The notes under the pieces: generated by a model
Told to the model about the DNA's origin: nothing
Seen by the model: only the letters and a program-made list of their open reading frames with translations
Database searches by the model: none
Made by a program: the position numbers and the translations under genes
Shown here: positions 61,684-64,000 of the stretch, in pieces
Numbering within the stretch: the stretch's first letter is position 1
Layout of the letters: every line of letters starts with the position of its first letter
Origin: Paenibacillus terrigena DSM 21567
Lineage (GTDB): Bacteria; Bacillota; Bacilli; Paenibacillales; Paenibacillaceae
NCBI RefSeq assembly: GCF_000374845.1
Contig: NZ_KB895414.1
Span: 248,001 to 312,000 of the forward strand
Direction: 5' to 3'
DNA length: 64,000 bases

Positions 61684-62564
61684 GAAGTTGTCTCCTGCTT
61701 ATTTGCCGACATGTAATACAAATACGCATCCTCCAAAGTCGGAGTCACCAAATGGCTTTCTGCTGAAGGCTGAATATCGGCAATAACTCTCACACGCACC
61801 CCTTCACTACTTTGAATTGTGCTGCTGACTACCAATTGTTTACGTACTTCCATCCATGTATCGCTCGGCAGCAACCACTCCCACACTTTTCCTACAGACG
61901 CAGCCAGTATTTTGCTCTGATCTGCCTGCACCACGAGTCGCCCATTATTGACAATCGCGATGTCTGTTGCGGAAGCTTCGATATCGGATACGATATGGGT
62001 TGATAATATAACAATACGATCGCCTGACAATTCGGATAGAAGATTACGAAAACGAATACGTTCTTCGGGGTCAAGACCAACCGTTGGCTCGTCAACGATT
62101 AATAGCTTGGGATCGTTCAATAACGCCTGTGCGATACCTACACGTTGTTTCATCCCGCCTGAAAGACTATTCAATGGTTTTTTGCGAACCTCATGAAGAT
62201 TAAGCAAATATAGTAACTCGTCAATTCTTTTTCTTGCGATTCTATGATCCAACCCTCTGATCGCCGCTAAATATTCCAAAAACTCAACCGCATTTAAATG
62301 AGGGTATACGCCAAAATCTTGTGGCAAATAACCTAATATGCCCCGCACAGCATTAGGATTTTCAGTGATATCGATTCCATTCCAACTCACCTTACCAGCT
62401 GTAGGTTGGATAATTGTCGATAAGATTCGCATCAATGTTGATTTTCCGGCACCATTCGGCCCTAACAATCCCAATACGCCTGTTTGAATAGTTAGAGATA
62501 AGTCACGAAGCCCGTAAAAATCACCTTTATATTTCTTGCTTACACTATCAACAATTAATTCCAT
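61680..62564 (-). CDS. ABC transporter ATPase (YtrB/BcrA-like)
   Basis: A 294-residue ATPase: Walker A GPNGAGKST (about 35-43), signature LSGGMKQRVGIAQ, Walker B LLIVDEPTVGLD. It energises the 530-residue permease. The ATG at 62564 follows AGGGGG. Direct repeats ATAATGTAA upstream could bind a GntR regulator. Confidence 0.92.
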   Translation of the reverse strand: MELIVDSVSKKYKGDFYGLRDLSLTIQTGVLGLLGPNGAGKSTLMRILSTIIQPTAGKVSWNGIDITENPNAVRGILGYLPQDFGVYPHLNAVEFLEYLAAIRGLDHRIARKRIDELLYLLNLHEVRKKPLNSLSGGMKQRVGIAQALLNDPKLLIVDEPTVGLDPEERIRFRNLLSELSGDRIVILSTHIVSDIEASATDIAIVNNGRLVVQADQSKILAASVGKVWEWLLPSDTWMEVRKQLVVSSTIQSSEGVRVRVIADIQPSAESHLVTPTLEDAYLYYMSANKQETTS

Positions 62565-62582
62565 ATATTCCCCCTATATTAC

Positions 62583-62630
62583 TTTGTTTTCTCATTACAT
62601 TATGTTACATTATCCCATAAATTTCCTCAA
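62583..62630 (-). promoter_or_regulatory. Candidate exporter promoter with direct repeats
   Basis: On the minus strand TTGAGG, a 17-base spacer and TAACAT can be read, and a near-tandem ATAATGTAAC/ATAATGTAAT pair overlaps the -10 region. The pattern suits a GntR/YtrA-type operator, but the matching GntR gene at 59938 is broken. Confidence 0.35.
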
Positions 62631-62643
62631 TGTGTTTTTATTG

Positions 62644-63327
62644 CTATAACTTGACAGATACATTGAAGCCTTTCACGATGAGCCATACCGCTAGAATCAT
62701 TTCATAAGAGGCTACTGGAATCGCCAACACGACTCCCCATGTTGAAAGTTGAAGAATGATACCGAACATTTCTAGCACGGCTGCAAGAAGAATGAGTGTT
62801 GCTCCAGCAAGACCCATGACTGCGATAGGCCGGGGAACAAGTTTGGATTGATAGAGTAGATAACTGCATATCAGCGTATTTATGCCTAGCATGAAATTGG
62901 GGCCAAGCAAAAAGGTCCAGTCATGTACGGCTTTTAATAATGTGCCTGCAGTTTGAAAAGAGGTTGCATGCGGAGCTACTGCTTCTACAAATTCTTGACT
63001 TAGGGTCAATAGAGACAAGACGCTGACTATACCAACAGTAATGATAACGGCTTCAAGAAGCCTGAAACAAACATACCCAAGAGCTAAGCTTTCACTGTGC
63101 TTTTTGAAGAATGGGAACAGCATAATCGAGGTACCGACAGCGGAACAGACCAGAACTAACTCACACAGCGCGCCTAGTATCACCTGATTTTTATGTTCAA
63201 AACCTGTAATCAGGTAATTGGGATCTTTTAGAATCGGATCGTATAAAAGAACACCAATGATCGACGAAACCGTCGCAAGTATAAATAGGACTCCCACAAT
63301 TTTTGTTGCCTTCTTGCTATGATTCAT
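62644..63327 (-). CDS. DUF4386 family membrane protein
   Basis: A 227-residue integral membrane protein with about six helices. Members of DUF4386 have no proven role. It starts with an ATG that overlaps the stop of the oxidoreductase gene by 4 bases, so they are coupled. Sequence features: [20 protein letters not shown] and [20 protein letters not shown] in the membrane part. Confidence 0.8.
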   Translation of the reverse strand: MNHSKKATKIVGVLFILATVSSIIGVLLYDPILKDPNYLITGFEHKNQVILGALCELVLVCSAVGTSIMLFPFFKKHSESLALGYVCFRLLEAVIITVGIVSVLSLLTLSQEFVEAVAPHATSFQTAGTLLKAVHDWTFLLGPNFMLGINTLICSYLLYQSKLVPRPIAVMGLAGATLILLAAVLEMFGIILQLSTWGVVLAIPVASYEMILAVWLIVKGFNVSVKL

Positions 63328-64000
63328 TGGTTTCTCACCCTAATCACGACGTTCCCTTTCTTATGTCCGTTTTCGACATACGTATGAGCCTCAGCGATCT
63401 GTTCCAACGAATAACAGCGATCGATGACCGATTTTACCTTTCCTTCCTCAATTAAACGTGTGAGCGAATACAGATCTTCCATCTTAAGCTTAATCGCGGA
63501 TTTAACGGAAAGATACCTCCCCTTGTTCTTAAGGGCGCTTTTACTGCGTGAAGACGAAATTTTCCCTACCGCATCGAAAATAAGGTCATACGTCTGGCCG
63601 CTTTGAGTAAAATCCCCCTTTGTATAATCCAGGACTTTATCGGCTCCCAGCGCTTTCACCATTTCCACGTTCGCGGTGCTGCAAACAGCAGTGACCTCCG
63701 CCCCAAATGATTTGGCAAGCTGAACCGCAAAAGTGCCGACGCTTCCGGATGCCCCGTAAATAAGCACTTTCTGTCCGCGCTCAATCCCTCCTTTTCTAAG
63801 AAAACACAGCGCTGTAAGTCCCCCGACAGGAACGGCGGCTGCTTCCTCGAAGGTCATATGGGCAGGTTTCATGGCCACAAACCCTTCATTGGCCTTCGCC
63901 CCTTCTTCTGGCAGGCAAATGTACTCAGCATAAGCGCCAAATCCAAGGCCGGTGTATGCGAAAACAGGGTCGCCCTTCTTAAAACGTGTCACGTCCTTGC
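63324..64000 (-). CDS. NAD(P)-dependent quinone oxidoreductase-like MDR enzyme, copy 2 (5' end beyond the window)
   Basis: The visible 225 residues are the C-terminal two thirds of an MDR oxidoreductase. They contain [18 protein letters not shown] and [15 protein letters not shown], closely similar to the paralogue at 47092-48000. The gene runs into the right edge of the window; its N-terminus is not visible. It is coupled to the DUF4386 gene. Probably a detoxification reductase. Confidence 0.87.
   Translation of the reverse strand, partial: KDVTRFKKGDPVFAYTGLGFGAYAEYICLPEEGAKANEGFVAMKPAHMTFEEAAAVPVGGLTALCFLRKGGIERGQKVLIYGASGSVGTFAVQLAKSFGAEVTAVCSTANVEMVKALGADKVLDYTKGDFTQSGQTYDLIFDAVGKISSSRSKSALKNKGRYLSVKSAIKLKMEDLYSLTRLIEEGKVKSVIDRCYSLEQIAEAHTYVENGHKKGNVVIRVRNQ

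Noticed and set aside
1-64000. tRNA, rRNA or riboswitch genes of known class
   Set aside because: I looked for CCA-type ends, conserved rRNA stretches and known riboswitch cores and recognised none; a covariance-model search would be decisive.

Overview
The window looks like a chromosomal segment of a Gram-positive, low-to-middle G+C Bacillota, most likely Paenibacillus or a close relative. Reasons: strong AGGAGG-type ribosome binding sites with GTG and TTG starts, many lipobox solute-binding lipoproteins, LplB/LplC-type sugar permeases, YesN-type and membrane AraC regulators, GlpP, YhgE/Pip and YitT homologues, and intrinsic terminators with long U tracts. No tRNA, rRNA, phage or CRISPR was found. 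The species is an inference.

Layout. Nearly everything is on the minus strand. 1-9062: a glycan-use operon (GH2 galactosidase, two CUT1 permeases, solute-binding lipoprotein, GH43 arabinosidase/xylosidase, truncated YesN-type response regulator). 9223-16381: a glycerophosphodiester/glycerol-3-phosphate locus: glpP, a GDPD phosphodiesterase, a UgpB/UgpA/UgpE-like ABC system, a metallo-beta-lactamase lipoprotein and a serine hydrolase. It carries two attenuator-like leaders sharing one element and a PhoP-box-like array. 16465-23691: a UvrA paralogue with a nucleotidyltransferase, a VOC protein, two GyrI-like proteins, an unassigned protein and an ECF sigma factor. 23876-27787: an operon of dihydrolipoyl dehydrogenase, membrane-fusion adaptor and ABC-2 permease, divergent from a TetR gene across a 40-bp near-palindrome.

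27880-34759 is a zone of decay around a TetR-YhgE pair: relics of a TarJ-like dehydrogenase, an IS1182-like transposase, a LysR regulator and an old-yellow-enzyme oxidoreductase, with intact YitT and a small unknown gene between. 34846-37251 (plus strand) is a membrane protein and a NarL/DesK-type two-component system. 37322-41026 has an unknown protein, a MarR-MFS pair with a shared operator-like motif, and a LysE relic fused head to head with an HPP gene. 41125-46897 is a second LplABC-type importer under a membrane AraC regulator.

47092-64000 is rich in small regulated resistance or stress modules: quinone oxidoreductase, MalT-like LuxR regulator, VOC protein, seven 51-bp tandem repeats, DrrAB exporter, VanZ protein, MerR-SMR-SMR operon with an elongated-spacer promoter, MFS exporter, PadR autoregulator with two ATGT-N8-ACAT sites, TetR-FGE-like pair, a GntR stub, another ABC exporter, and DUF4386 plus a second quinone oxidoreductase cut by the window end.

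The most noteworthy signals are the double (PhoP-like plus GlpP-like) control of the ugp locus, the lpd-adaptor-permease operon without an ATPase, an ATA codon where the response regulator should start, and the GH43 gene whose last codons and terminator derive from a duplicated lipoprotein-gene tail.
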